This document shows, one piece after another, positions 16,280 to 23,499 of a stretch of DNA of 39,345 nt. Position numbers and translations under genes: made by a program. The notes under the pieces were generated by a model that saw nothing but the letters and a program-made list of their open reading frames with translations, was not told the origin of the DNA and did no database searches. This stretch comes from a virus: the IMG/VR virus record IMGVR_UViG_3300033143_003062, positions 1-39,345 of that record. One strand, written 5' to 3'. Every line of letters starts with the position of its first letter. Within the stretch, counting starts at the first letter, position 1.

Positions 16280-16468
16280 ATGAAAAAAGTTATACGAAAC
16301 GGAAAAGAATATTTTTACGAAAGCAAGGATGATAAATATCGATACAGCAAACCATGGAGCAAAAAAGACACTGAAGTTAAATGCCTGAGATGCGACATAA
16401 TATTTACTGGAAGAAGAAACAATCGCATTTGTGCAAGATGCACGGAAATAAACAAGAGCGCTTTTTAA
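16280..16468 (+). CDS. Small zinc-ribbon protein
   Basis: The 62-residue basic protein has a CLRC and CARC pair about 18 residues apart (residues ~37-57), forming a likely four-cysteine zinc site. AGGTGA precedes the ATG. The N-terminal VIRNGKEYFYES stretch and basic residues suggest nucleic-acid binding. Such small ribbons are common in phage early regions; no exact function can be given. Confidence 0.65.
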   Translation: MKKVIRNGKEYFYESKDDKYRYSKPWSKKDTEVKCLRCDIIFTGRRNNRICARCTEINKSAF

Positions 16469-16525
16469 ATTGATTTAACGATGGCAAAGATGTACGTTAT
16501 GCCACACTTAAAAATCGGAGGAATT

Positions 16526-16726
16526 ATGAGTAAAACATTTTGCGTAAATTGCCACATAGACGAAAGTTCACCAGGTTCAAAGTTATGTTGCAAGTGTATT
16601 ATAGACATAGATATTGGAATAAGCGAGCGAGGCGAAATAGCAAACCCAACAGCTACAAAGCTAGATGAAATAAACGACGAGATGAATCGTCACAATACTG
16701 TTTATAAAAATATCGGAGAATGTTAA
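16526..16726 (+). CDS. Small zinc-binding protein
   Basis: I start at 16526 because GGAGG lies four bases before this ATG. The 66-residue protein has CVNC at residues 6-9 and CCKC at about 22-25, a likely zinc ribbon, then an acidic helical tail. It is next to another small ribbon protein and upstream of the Gp157-RecT pair. Function unknown. Confidence 0.65.
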   Translation: MSKTFCVNCHIDESSPGSKLCCKCIIDIDIGISERGEIANPTATKLDEINDEMNRHNTVYKNIGEC

Positions 16727-17254
16727 ATGGAAAACACAAATAAAACCGCATTAAGTTTATGGGGAATATCGGAAGAACTAAAAGCTCTTGATGATTTATT
16801 GATGTTAGATCAAGGGGAAATATCTGACGAACTCGAGCAACTTCAAAATGAGGCGCAATTATTATTAGAACAAAAAGTCGATGGTTGTGTAGGATTTTTC
16901 GATTATGAAAAAAATAATATCGCAGTAGCAAAAGAAAAAATTGCAGAGCTGAGAGATTTTATAAAACATAAAGAGAATAAAATTAAAAACTTTGAAATTT
17001 TTGTTAAAGCCTGTATGGACAAAACAGGTAAAGCTATTTTCCAAGGAGAGTTTAAGCAAATTAAATTACGAAAACCATCCGACATTGTTGTTATTGAAAA
17101 TGAAGATGAAGTACCCATGGAATTTCAAGTTGTCGAAACCACCGTTAAAATTAAAAAAGCTGAAATCAAAAAAGCGTTAAAGAATGGTGACGATATTCCC
17201 GGCGCTACTCTACAAAAAGGCAATGCGAGTTTATTAATGGGGTTGAAAAAATGA
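16727..17254 (+). CDS. Siphovirus Gp157 family protein
   Basis: The 175-residue protein matches the Gp157 layout: N-terminal helices (LWGISEELKALDDLL), a long Glu/Lys coiled coil in the middle ending near IFVKACMDKTGK, then a C-terminal beta part with IKLRKPSDIVVI and VPMEFQVVETT followed by KKAEIKKALKNGDDIPG. The family is found beside phage single-strand annealing proteins, and here it immediately precedes RecT with a 4-base overlap. Its biochemical role is not settled; it probably aids recombination or protects DNA ends. Confidence 0.85.
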   Translation: MENTNKTALSLWGISEELKALDDLLMLDQGEISDELEQLQNEAQLLLEQKVDGCVGFFDYEKNNIAVAKEKIAELRDFIKHKENKIKNFEIFVKACMDKTGKAIFQGEFKQIKLRKPSDIVVIENEDEVPMEFQVVETTVKIKKAEIKKALKNGDDIPGATLQKGNASLLMGLKK

Positions 17255-18228
17255 ATAATCAACTTACGCCAATTCAAAAGGCGACAAATTTCATTTCAAG
17301 ATTAGAAGAAAAGTTTACAGAACTGACAATAGAATCAGAATCAACTTTACAGTTCAAAAAAGAATCAACTTTTGCAATTCAACTTTTGCAATCAAATGAT
17401 TTTTTATTAAAAATGGCCGTCAATAACCCTGACTCATTAAAATCGGCAATATTAAATATAAGCTCAATAGGATTAACTTTAAACCCTATGAAAAATTTTG
17501 CTTATCTGATTCCACGAAAAGGGAAAGTATGTTTAGAAATATCATATTTAGGATTAATAGACATTGCTTGCGATAACACCACCATTAAGTTTATTCAATC
17601 TAAAATAGTACATGAAAACGATACGTTTAATTATAAAGGAATATCGCAGGAACCAGAACATGTATTTAGCCCATTTAAAGACAGAGGTGAGGCGGTAGGC
17701 GTTTACTGTATAGCAAAACTGGAAGATGGTGATTTTTTAACTGAGATAATGACAATAGACGAATGCAATGAAATACGAAATAGAAGCGAGTCATTTAAAA
17801 GAGGTAAGTCATCTCCATGGACGACTGACTACTTTCAAATGGTAAGAAAAACATGCGTAAGAAGATTTGTTAAATTTTTACCAAAAACCAAAAAGACAAA
17901 CGCACTTGATTTGGCCATAGAAAAAACAAGCGAAAACGAAAACATTAACTTTGAAGCTGAAAAAAAAGAAGCCGAAGAAAAAGAAAATGAAGAAGTAAAA
18001 AAACGAATAGCTGAGCAAAAAGCCGAATCACAAAAAGAGCGTGAAGAAAAAAAAGAAATCATTGACGAGATTGCGAGACTTGCAGGTGAGAAATGCCAAG
18101 GTAAAACGCCGCAAGAAAAGGGGTGCTTTATGATCGACGTGATGAAGGTTAAAAGCTTTGATGATTTAGAAAGAAAGAGTTTAGTTGAATTAAATGCTGT
18201 TTTGAATGCAGTTGATTGGCAGGAGTAA
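17251..18228 (+). CDS. recT: RecT-family single-strand annealing protein
   Basis: The 325-residue protein carries the RecT core: LKSAILNISSIGLTLNP at about 68-84 followed by the AYLIPRKGKVCLEISYLGLID segment, the DxxF...EPEH stretch, and a YFQMVRKTCVRRFVKFLP helix near 190-215. It anneals complementary single strands and can drive replication-linked recombination. A Glu/Lys coiled-coil tail (~228-270) precedes a small C-terminal domain. No RecE-type partner is adjacent; the SNase or VRR-NUC proteins could supply nuclease activity. Confidence 0.93.
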   Translation: MNNQLTPIQKATNFISRLEEKFTELTIESESTLQFKKESTFAIQLLQSNDFLLKMAVNNPDSLKSAILNISSIGLTLNPMKNFAYLIPRKGKVCLEISYLGLIDIACDNTTIKFIQSKIVHENDTFNYKGISQEPEHVFSPFKDRGEAVGVYCIAKLEDGDFLTEIMTIDECNEIRNRSESFKRGKSSPWTTDYFQMVRKTCVRRFVKFLPKTKKTNALDLAIEKTSENENINFEAEKKEAEEKENEEVKKRIAEQKAESQKEREEKKEIIDEIARLAGEKCQGKTPQEKGCFMIDVMKVKSFDDLERKSLVELNAVLNAVDWQE

Positions 18229-18230
18229 AA

Positions 18231-18377
18231 ATGGAAACATACAAATGGGTGATTCACGTTGCTGTTTTGTTATTAATAATGACGATATCAGCAAGACAAA
18301 TCTTTTTTGCGTTCTCTAATCCTGAGTTAACATCAACTCAAGTATTTCTAAAATCGATAAACATTGGAGAAAATTAA
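18231..18377 (+). CDS. 48-residue membrane protein
   Basis: It starts two bases after the recT stop, with CAGGAG as ribosome site. One membrane helix (VIHVAVLLLIMTISA) follows a short N-terminus; the rest is polar. It ends just before the next gene. No recognised family. Confidence 0.5.
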   Translation: METYKWVIHVAVLLLIMTISARQIFFAFSNPELTSTQVFLKSINIGEN

Positions 18378-18378
18378 A

Positions 18379-18645
18379 ATGAAAAGCAAAGTTAAAGAAT
18401 TTATAACCAAATATTACGATGGTCACAGTGCTGAATGTTTAGACCAGAAAGATCAGGCTAGGCTTATCGCTATTTATTACGTTAATGAGGACGATGAAAC
18501 AGAAGTAGAAATTATTAGATATACAGGCGAAGAAATTGACTTATATCTAAGTGACCGTGACCTTCTTGATAGTGTTTTTGAGCATGGGTATAACTACTAT
18601 GCAAAGAGAGAATTAGAAAAGTCTCAATATGATTTTGCTTTATAG
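18379..18645 (+). CDS. Small acidic hypothetical protein
   Basis: I start at 18379 because GGAGA lies eight bases before this ATG. The 88-residue acidic protein has a mixed fold (strand RLIAIYYV, acidic turn, strand VEIIRYTG, then a helix) and no motif I know. It lies between a membrane peptide and the hexapeptide-repeat gene. Confidence 0.6.
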   Translation: MKSKVKEFITKYYDGHSAECLDQKDQARLIAIYYVNEDDETEVEIIRYTGEEIDLYLSDRDLLDSVFEHGYNYYAKRELEKSQYDFAL

Positions 18646-18657
18646 AAGTAGAAATGG

Positions 18658-19260
18658 ATGGAGAAGATAATGATTAAGATAACAGCGGATCACGAGAGAA
18701 TTGAGAAAGTCGGCAGTTGTTACGTCTGGAATGGTGACATGATTATTGATGACGATTTGATGATAGACCTTGATGTTTTACTGATAATCAAAGGCAATCA
18801 AATAATCGAAGGCTATCAAATAGTCGAAGGCTATCAAATAGTCGAAGGCTATCAAATAGTCAAAGGCAATCAAACAGTCGAAGGCAATCAAATAGTCAAA
18901 GGCAATCAAATAGTCAAAGGCAATCAAACAGTCAAAGGCAATCAAATAGTCGAAGGCAATCAAACAGCCAAAGGCAATCAAATAATCGAAGGCTATCAAA
19001 TAGTCGAAGGCGATCAAACAGTCGAAGGCTATCAAGAGGTTACGTTTAAAAGTATTGGTAAGTGCGTATGGAAAGTATTCTATTCCAAAGCAGAAATAAA
19101 AATAGGATGCAAAACTAAAACTACTGAAAACTGGATTAAATGGCTCAACGGTAAGGAAGAATACGACCACAACAGAGAATCAAATGTATTCAAGCAAATA
19201 TATAAAACATTTCTGATTGCTAAGTATGCGCAGGAGTTGGATTACAAAGGAGAAGAATAA
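18658..19260 (+). CDS. Hexapeptide-repeat (beta-solenoid-like) protein
   Basis: The 200-residue protein has an N-terminal part (residues 1-42), 14 consecutive six-residue units of the form I/T-V/I-E/K-G-N/Y-Q (residues 43-126), and a basic C-terminal domain (127-200) with two cysteines and helices. The regular hydrophobic pair every six residues with Gly-Asn/Tyr turns suggests a parallel beta-helix of 18 residues (three units) per turn. GGAGAAG inside its first codons makes a start at ATG 18670 also possible. Function unknown; such solenoids can bind carbohydrate or mimic DNA. Confidence 0.7.
   Translation: MEKIMIKITADHERIEKVGSCYVWNGDMIIDDDLMIDLDVLLIIKGNQIIEGYQIVEGYQIVEGYQIVKGNQTVEGNQIVKGNQIVKGNQTVKGNQIVEGNQTAKGNQIIEGYQIVEGDQTVEGYQEVTFKSIGKCVWKVFYSKAEIKIGCKTKTTENWIKWLNGKEEYDHNRESNVFKQIYKTFLIAKYAQELDYKGEE
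18784..19035 (+). repeat. 14 tandem 18-bp repeats coding for hexapeptides
   Basis: Fourteen units in perfect register with consensus ATAGTCGAAGGCTATCAA. Units vary mainly at ATA/ACA, GTC/ATC, GAA/AAA and TAT/AAT. Several neighbouring units are identical, which suggests recent duplication. The complementary strand is open throughout only because the repeat lacks stops in that frame. Confidence 0.95.
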
Positions 19261-19261
19261 G

Positions 19262-19498
19262 ATGAAAGTAAAAAAAGTAGTTGTGGAATATACAAACAGA
19301 TACAGCGCAAGGGAGGAGACGCATACTAGCACCGTAAAAATTGGCCATAAATATATGAAAAACTTCTCGAAAACATCTATCGCTAAGGAATTCAAAATAG
19401 ATTCAAAAAGAAGATTTTTTATGTTTGTTAGTTGTGTTGGAGGAGTTAAGTATAATTTTTATAATGAAGGAAAAAAAAATGAACCTAGAAGAAATTAA
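19262..19498 (+). CDS. Small basic hypothetical protein
   Basis: AAAGGAGAAG precedes ATG 19262, which I prefer over an upstream in-frame start. The 78-residue product is basic and beta-rich (VKKVVVEYTNRYS, then RRFFMFVSC), with one cysteine. Its end overlaps the next gene by 20 bases. No family recognised. Confidence 0.6.
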   Translation: MKVKKVVVEYTNRYSAREETHTSTVKIGHKYMKNFSKTSIAKEFKIDSKRRFFMFVSCVGGVKYNFYNEGKKNEPRRN

Positions 19499-19835
19499 AC
19501 AGGCATGTAGCGATAAAAGTATTATTATTAGTTCATCAAGCGAAGAGATAATAGTTTTATTTGTTGGAGAAAGAAAAATTCTTTTAAAAAGAGTAAGCGA
19601 CAGTCATGAGTATCTATTAATGCTACCAGAAAATGACCGTGGATATGCTTGGAAACTCAAGCCGAAAACTAAAAAGTATTGGTTGTGGAAACTTAAGGGA
19701 AGCGAAAACTCATGCTTAACTCACACGCATGACTATTATGACAATGAGTTTGTAGATACAAATGGAAAAGTATACGAATACTTAAGAAGCGCCCACTACA
19801 AAGAAAAAATACTAAGCAGCGAGCACGAGGAATGA
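19479..19835 (+). CDS. Hypothetical protein
   Basis: The ATG at 19479 follows AAGG by eight bases. The 118-residue protein has a beta-rich N-terminus (SIIISSSSEEIIVLFVG), an aromatic/basic middle (YAWKLKPKTKKYWLWKLKG) and an acidic tail. Its end overlaps the next gene by ATGA. It sits in the early region between the repeat protein and a DUF7694-like gene; function unknown. Confidence 0.6.
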   Translation: MNLEEIKQACSDKSIIISSSSEEIIVLFVGERKILLKRVSDSHEYLLMLPENDRGYAWKLKPKTKKYWLWKLKGSENSCLTHTHDYYDNEFVDTNGKVYEYLRSAHYKEKILSSEHEE

Positions 19836-20242
19836 AAAATAGAACGCAAAGACGTGCTGAAAAATCAGCCTTCAGCAAAGAACTAAGAACTGCGGTTTTT
19901 GATGAGTTTGAATCAAGAACTTCTGAATTTTTAGAGATAAGAAAATTGCACGGAAAAGATAACTCAAATGTAATTGCGTTTATGAAGAACTCAGTTTATT
20001 CCGTTCAGATTTTTAGATATGATAAAACTTATGTTCTAGGCATAAGGAGACATGATCAAAAGGCGATTTTTAAATGGTCGCATGCTCAAGAAATTAAGAA
20101 CAGACTATTAGGTAAAAACTTTACAGGATATCAAATTTTCCCAAGAGAAAAAGATTTGATAGATGAAGCTAATATATATTGGTTATTTTGCCAGCAAGGC
20201 TCGCTAATTAGTGAATTCAATTTAAAAAATTACGAATTATAG
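19832..20242 (+). CDS. DUF7694-like phage protein
   Basis: The 136-residue protein starts with a basic RTQRRAEKSAFSKELR segment, then a beta core (NSVYSVQIF, LGIRRHDQKAIFKWSHAQEI) and a helix with NRLLG, then IFPREKDLIDEANIYWLF. I recognise this order as a conserved phage protein usually found in replication regions (DUF7694). The RRHD and W-x-x-x-Q-x-I-K-N segments are the best marks. Biochemical role unknown. Confidence 0.7.
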   Translation: MKNRTQRRAEKSAFSKELRTAVFDEFESRTSEFLEIRKLHGKDNSNVIAFMKNSVYSVQIFRYDKTYVLGIRRHDQKAIFKWSHAQEIKNRLLGKNFTGYQIFPREKDLIDEANIYWLFCQQGSLISEFNLKNYEL

Positions 20243-20252
20243 AAGGAATAAA

Positions 20253-20408
20253 ATGATCGAACTAATAACATACCTATCAATACTATATTGTGGGTCGAAT
20301 TTAGAGTGTCGATATCACGTCAAGGATTGCATGCTTGACGGCGAAGCATTCAGATGGTGCGTGCGTGATTACGAGTCAAAATTGACAATCAAAACAAGCA
20401 ATGGATAA
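20253..20408 (+). CDS. Small cysteine-containing protein
   Basis: The 51-residue product has AGAAGGA before the ATG. Four cysteines (YCGSNLECRYHVKDC and WC) with acidic and basic residues between them suggest a disulphide or metal site; the hydrophobic start (LITYLSILYC) could be a weak signal or membrane segment. Function unknown. Confidence 0.5.
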   Translation: MIELITYLSILYCGSNLECRYHVKDCMLDGEAFRWCVRDYESKLTIKTSNG

Positions 20409-20451
20409 AATTAAAGCGCGACAGCGAAATTTAATTTTGTTGATTAAGAGC

Positions 20452-20494
20452 GAAAGGTCCTGGTTTTAATTCTCCGATTTTGACTGGACCTTTC
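20452..20494 (+). other. Hairpin with 9-bp stem between genes
   Basis: GAAAGGTCC (20452-20460) pairs perfectly with GGACCTTTC (20486-20494) around a 25-base loop. It lies between the small cysteine protein and the VRR-NUC gene and is followed by TTGTCAAGGGCGG, which holds the next ribosome site. It may be an RNA processing or translation-control element; the T-tract is too short for a good terminator. Confidence 0.5.
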
Positions 20495-20510
20495 TTGTCA
20501 AGGGCGGCAA

Positions 20511-20897
20511 TTGAAAGAATCTGTAATACAGGCATCAATTGTTGCCTATCTAAAAACAATCAAACTTGCTTATGTGCTTAACGTGACGACAGCAGGTATT
20601 TATGATCCGAAAACAAAAAGGTTCAGGACAAACAAAAACCAAAAAGGAACTTCAGATATATTGTTTTTCAATAAAGCTAAATGTACGGCAATCGAAGTAA
20701 AAACAGAAAAAGAATATAAGTTCGTTATGAAGCATTACGAGCGTCTTAAAAATATAAGGCTATGCAAAACATTGCGCGATAAACACTTGCATGATCAAAT
20801 TCTTTTTATCGAAGGTTTAAAGAAAACTGGCAATCATGGCTTTTTTACGTTTTCAATTTACGATACAAAAATGAAACTAATGGTATTTGAAGTATGA
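20511..20897 (+). CDS. VRR-NUC family nuclease
   Basis: The start is TTG 20511, with AAGGGCGG upstream. The 128-residue protein shows the VRR-NUC (PD-(D/E)XK) core: N-terminal helix ESVIQASIVAYLK with the conserved Glu/Gln, GTSDILFF (~46-53, metal Asp), then IEVKTE (~62-67) with the catalytic Glu and Lys, and a helix plus strand (DQILFIEGLKKTGNHGFFTF). The family resolves branched DNA and processes recombination intermediates. It is short, as in stand-alone phage versions, and presumably acts with RecT products. Confidence 0.85.
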   Translation: MKESVIQASIVAYLKTIKLAYVLNVTTAGIYDPKTKRFRTNKNQKGTSDILFFNKAKCTAIEVKTEKEYKFVMKHYERLKNIRLCKTLRDKHLHDQILFIEGLKKTGNHGFFTFSIYDTKMKLMVFEV

Positions 20898-21094
20898 TTG
20901 ATCTGGAAAAAAGAAAATGTGTTATTTATAATTGCAGTAGCGAATTTAAAGTCATGAAAAATTCAAAACAAAATACATGCTCGCAGTTTTGCCTTGAATA
21001 ATATTCGGTGTTAGCAAAACATAAGCGTCGGTATCGAAGCCCTGCGTATATCAACAAGCTGATTGAAGCTGACATCAAAAAGAATCAAAAATAA
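20894..21094 (+). pseudogene. Small zinc-ribbon gene interrupted by an in-frame TAA
   Basis: An ATGA overlap starts a 35-residue reading with a CVIYNC and CSQFC ribbon pattern that stops at TAA 20999-21001. The same frame then stays open for 30 more codons with a basic segment (KHKRRYRSPAYINK) ending at TAA 21094. The second half looks like the normal tail of a small zinc-ribbon protein, so this is either a gene with a nonsense mutation or a short ribbon followed by an untranslated remnant. Confidence 0.45.
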
Positions 21095-21104
21095 GCATCA
21101 TTAT

Positions 21105-21133
21105 ATATGGCAAAAAACAGCGTTTCGCCATGA
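21105..21133 (+). other. Imperfect inverted repeat upstream of the packaging-operon promoter
   Basis: ATGGC (21107-21111) faces GCCAT (21127-21131), with an inner AAAC/GTTT pairing and an AGC loop. It lies between the end of the early region and the promoter at 21162-21190. It could terminate or regulate; no T-tract follows. Confidence 0.3.
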
Positions 21134-21161
21134 CGTGCAACTATGCGCAATCATTGAAAAG

Positions 21162-21190
21162 TTGATAATAAATCAAAATTGTTGTATAAT
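21162..21190 (+). promoter_or_regulatory. Sigma70-type promoter before the ParB/terminase operon
   Basis: TTGATA (21162-21167), a 17-base spacer, then a perfect TATAAT (21185-21190). The -35 box matches 5 of 6. The gene at 21224 follows with GGGAGAA as ribosome site. This is the best plus-strand promoter I found and probably drives the ParB, ABC-GNAT and terminase genes. Confidence 0.8.
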
Positions 21191-21223
21191 CACAAAAACA
21201 AAAACAAAAAGGGAGAAGTTGAA

Positions 21224-21406
21224 ATGAAAAATAGAGATGAAATAATAAAACTAGTCAATAATGATATAAATCGAATTGAAGGCAACTTGATAGATATTGA
21301 ACACCTATTTGATGAAGATTGTTGTGAAGAAGTAAGTTACCTTCGTTACAAAGAGAAACAATTAAAAAAGTTAAAAAAAATAATAAAAATATTGGAAACA
21401 AATTGA
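21224..21406 (+). CDS. Small coiled-coil protein
   Basis: I start at 21224, six bases after GGGAGAA. The 60-residue protein is highly charged and helical (NDINRIEGNLIDIEHLF, then RYKEKQLKKLKKIIKIL), probably a dimeric coiled coil, with two adjacent cysteines. It is the first gene after the strong promoter. Function unknown. Confidence 0.6.
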   Translation: MKNRDEIIKLVNNDINRIEGNLIDIEHLFDEDCCEEVSYLRYKEKQLKKLKKIIKILETN

Positions 21407-21423
21407 AAAAAGGAGAAATCAAA

Positions 21424-21690
21424 ATGAAAAAATCGGAACAACTGAAAGTCGAAATGGAAAGTTTAACTGATTCATTCGCAAGGCGATGCATGATAAAAAG
21501 AATAAAGCTCGCTGAATCAAGAGAAATGAATATAAATATGGGCGAAATAACAATGACCGAAGATTTTGCCATAACAATTTTTAAAGATATAAAAGCAAGA
21601 ATAAATGATTCGATAAAAAATCATGATCAAAAAAGTTTAGATGAAGCCATCGAACTTCTCGATGATTTGATTGTTATAATAGAAAATTAG
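21424..21690 (+). CDS. Small helical protein
   Basis: AAAGGAG precedes ATG 21424; an upstream TTG in frame would overlap the previous gene but has no better signal. The 88-residue product is helical and charged, with a DSFARRCMIKRIKLA segment and a hydrophobic acidic end. No known family. The next 94 bases hold no gene that I can support. Confidence 0.6.
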   Translation: MKKSEQLKVEMESLTDSFARRCMIKRIKLAESREMNINMGEITMTEDFAITIFKDIKARINDSIKNHDQKSLDEAIELLDDLIVIIEN

Positions 21691-21784
21691 ACTACACGCA
21701 CAAACCTTACAAGACCTAAAAACTTTACAATTTAACGCTAAATAATCTACTCTTGAATTATTGCTACTTCTAATTAAGGAAAAT

Positions 21785-22390
21785 ATGAAAGTAATAATCA
21801 AGTGTACTGGTTCGTTTTCACTGCCGCTAAAAAGCATTCAAAAAATGCAAGGCGATCTCAAAGAACTGTCAGAAGAAAACTACGAAAAATTAAAAAACAA
21901 TATTGTCAAAAATGGTTTTTGTTTCCCGTTTTTTATTTGGGAGAAAAAAACGAAGACCAAAACAGACAACATGTTACTCGACGGTCATCAAAGATTGACT
22001 GCATTAATCGTCATGTCAGAAGAAAAAATCGAGATGCCAGAAAAATTTCCGTGCATAAAAGTAATGGCAAAAACAAAAAAACAAGCAATGAGCTTAATTC
22101 TTGCCGCAAGTTCAAATTACGGAACCATGACAAAACTCGGACTCGAAAGTTTTATGGACACGTCCGGAATTACTTTTGAAGAAGTTGTTAGTGATAATTC
22201 GTTCGATGCTATTGATTTTAATTCAATGAATAACGATTATGAAAATAACGATGATACAAGCAGCAACGATAATCAAATCAACGATGAAGAAAAATTTTTA
22301 ATTGTTTTAGAATGCAAAAACGAGTCAAATCAAAATGAATTATTTGAAGAATTTCAAACAAGGGAATTAAATTGCAAACTTATGTCGTAA
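21785..22390 (+). CDS. ParB/sulfiredoxin-fold protein
   Basis: I start at 21785, preceded by AAGGA. The 201-residue protein has the ParB-like N-terminal fold: SIQKMQGDLKELSEENYEKL (~15-35), a strand with CFPFFIWEKK, then MLLDGHQRLTAL (~63-74), where the G-H-Q-R box is the family hallmark. ParB-fold proteins are CTPases, nucleases or DNA-binding adaptors. Residues ~135-165 are an Asn/Asp-rich linker and the last ~40 form a small domain. It overlaps the ABC-GNAT gene by 19 bases, so the two probably work together. Confidence 0.85.
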   Translation: MKVIIKCTGSFSLPLKSIQKMQGDLKELSEENYEKLKNNIVKNGFCFPFFIWEKKTKTKTDNMLLDGHQRLTALIVMSEEKIEMPEKFPCIKVMAKTKKQAMSLILAASSNYGTMTKLGLESFMDTSGITFEEVVSDNSFDAIDFNSMNNDYENNDDTSSNDNQINDEEKFLIVLECKNESNQNELFEEFQTRELNCKLMS

Positions 22391-23499
22391 ATTTAGAATC
22401 AGAAGTATCAAAAACATTTCGTTGCCAAAAAGCTGCGGATTCATTGGATATCGACGTTGAAAAAAAATCCAAGCATTTGTTCGAAGTCATTGCCGATTTA
22501 AAAACTGAATACAATATAGGTTTAATAGTTGGTGCTTCCGGTTCAGGCAAAACGACTTTGGCTAAACAAATATTCGGTGATGATTGCTTCAAAGAATACA
22601 TTGATATGAAAAAACCAATAATAGAACAATTGCCAAAAAGTTTAGAATACAACGATTGTCAAAAAATATTATCAGGAGTTGGTTTAACGTCTGTTCCTTG
22701 TTGGATAAGGTCAGCCTACACGCTTTCAAACGGTCAAAAAGCTCGCGCAGAGATGGCTTTGGCCTGTTATAATTCAAAAGATGATGTTATTGTCATAGAT
22801 GAATTTACTTCTGTTGTAGATAGAACGGTCGCTAAAATCATGAGTCATTCAATTCAAAAATTTGCAAGAAAAGAAAAAAAAACCATCGTTTTGTGCGCAT
22901 GCCATTATGATATAATGGAATGGTTGAATCCTGATTGGGTGATAGATTGCAATAAACAAAAATATATTGATCGGAGGTCACTTCGGCAAAATTTTGAAAG
23001 AAAAGAAAAACTCAATTTCACAATCAAAGAAATCGACAGAAAAACATGGAAATATTTTAGCAAATATCATTATTTAAGTGAACGATTGCCTGGTGGCAAA
23101 TTGTATTTATACGGTTTATTTGAAGGTGAAAATCAAATAGGTTTTCAATGTTTTGCTAATTATGTTCCAAAAAGAAAAACAACTAAAACATGGATATATC
23201 ATTCTAACAGAACGGTTATTCATCCCGATTATGCAGGCATGGGATTGGGTATACTATTGATAAATGAAACCAGCGAGCTTATGTATAAAAAAGAAAATAT
23301 TAAAGTTATGGCGAAATTTTCATCGACTCCTATTTATAAATCTATGATAAAACAAAACTGTTGGTCATTGCAAAACATTGAAAGAAACATGGTTATTTTC
23401 AAAATGGGCGGTGCATGTAAGCCGAAAGGTAAAGGTGGATACAGGCATAAAATAAAAACTTATTCTTTTTTATATACAGGCAAAAACAATGACAACTAA
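22372..23499 (+). CDS. ABC-type ATPase fused to a GNAT acetyltransferase domain (COG2401-like)
   Basis: It starts at TTG 22372 with AAGGGA six bases upstream. Residues 1-215 are an ABC ATPase: Walker A GASGSGKTT (54-62), signature LSNGQKARAEMA (~119-130), Walker B VIVIDEFTS (~139-147) and switch His in CACHYD. Residues ~220-375 are a GNAT domain with HYLSERLPGGKLYLYGLF, then IGFQCFANY, then the coenzyme-A-binding HPDYAGMGLG (~284-293). No membrane domain is present, so it is not a transporter. The GNAT start resembles Mom-type DNA-modifying enzymes. With the ParB protein before it and terminase after it, DNA modification or anti-restriction is a reasonable inference. Confidence 0.8.
   Translation: MQTYVVNLESEVSKTFRCQKAADSLDIDVEKKSKHLFEVIADLKTEYNIGLIVGASGSGKTTLAKQIFGDDCFKEYIDMKKPIIEQLPKSLEYNDCQKILSGVGLTSVPCWIRSAYTLSNGQKARAEMALACYNSKDDVIVIDEFTSVVDRTVAKIMSHSIQKFARKEKKTIVLCACHYDIMEWLNPDWVIDCNKQKYIDRRSLRQNFERKEKLNFTIKEIDRKTWKYFSKYHYLSERLPGGKLYLYGLFEGENQIGFQCFANYVPKRKTTKTWIYHSNRTVIHPDYAGMGLGILLINETSELMYKKENIKVMAKFSSTPIYKSMIKQNCWSLQNIERNMVIFKMGGACKPKGKGGYRHKIKTYSFLYTGKNNDN

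Noticed and set aside
18778-19170. Long minus-strand frame opposite the hexapeptide repeat
   Set aside because: It is open only because the 18-bp unit has no stop in that register; the translated product is a monotonous Leu/Ala/Phe/Asp repeat with no ribosome site.
21691-21784. tRNA or promoter in the gap before the ParB gene
   Set aside because: No cloverleaf or T-loop sequence and no good -35/-10 pair could be found.
22372-23499. ABC transporter or antibiotic-resistance ATPase
   Set aside because: Only one ATPase domain is present with no membrane domain, and it is fused to a GNAT domain, which fits COG2401-like proteins better.
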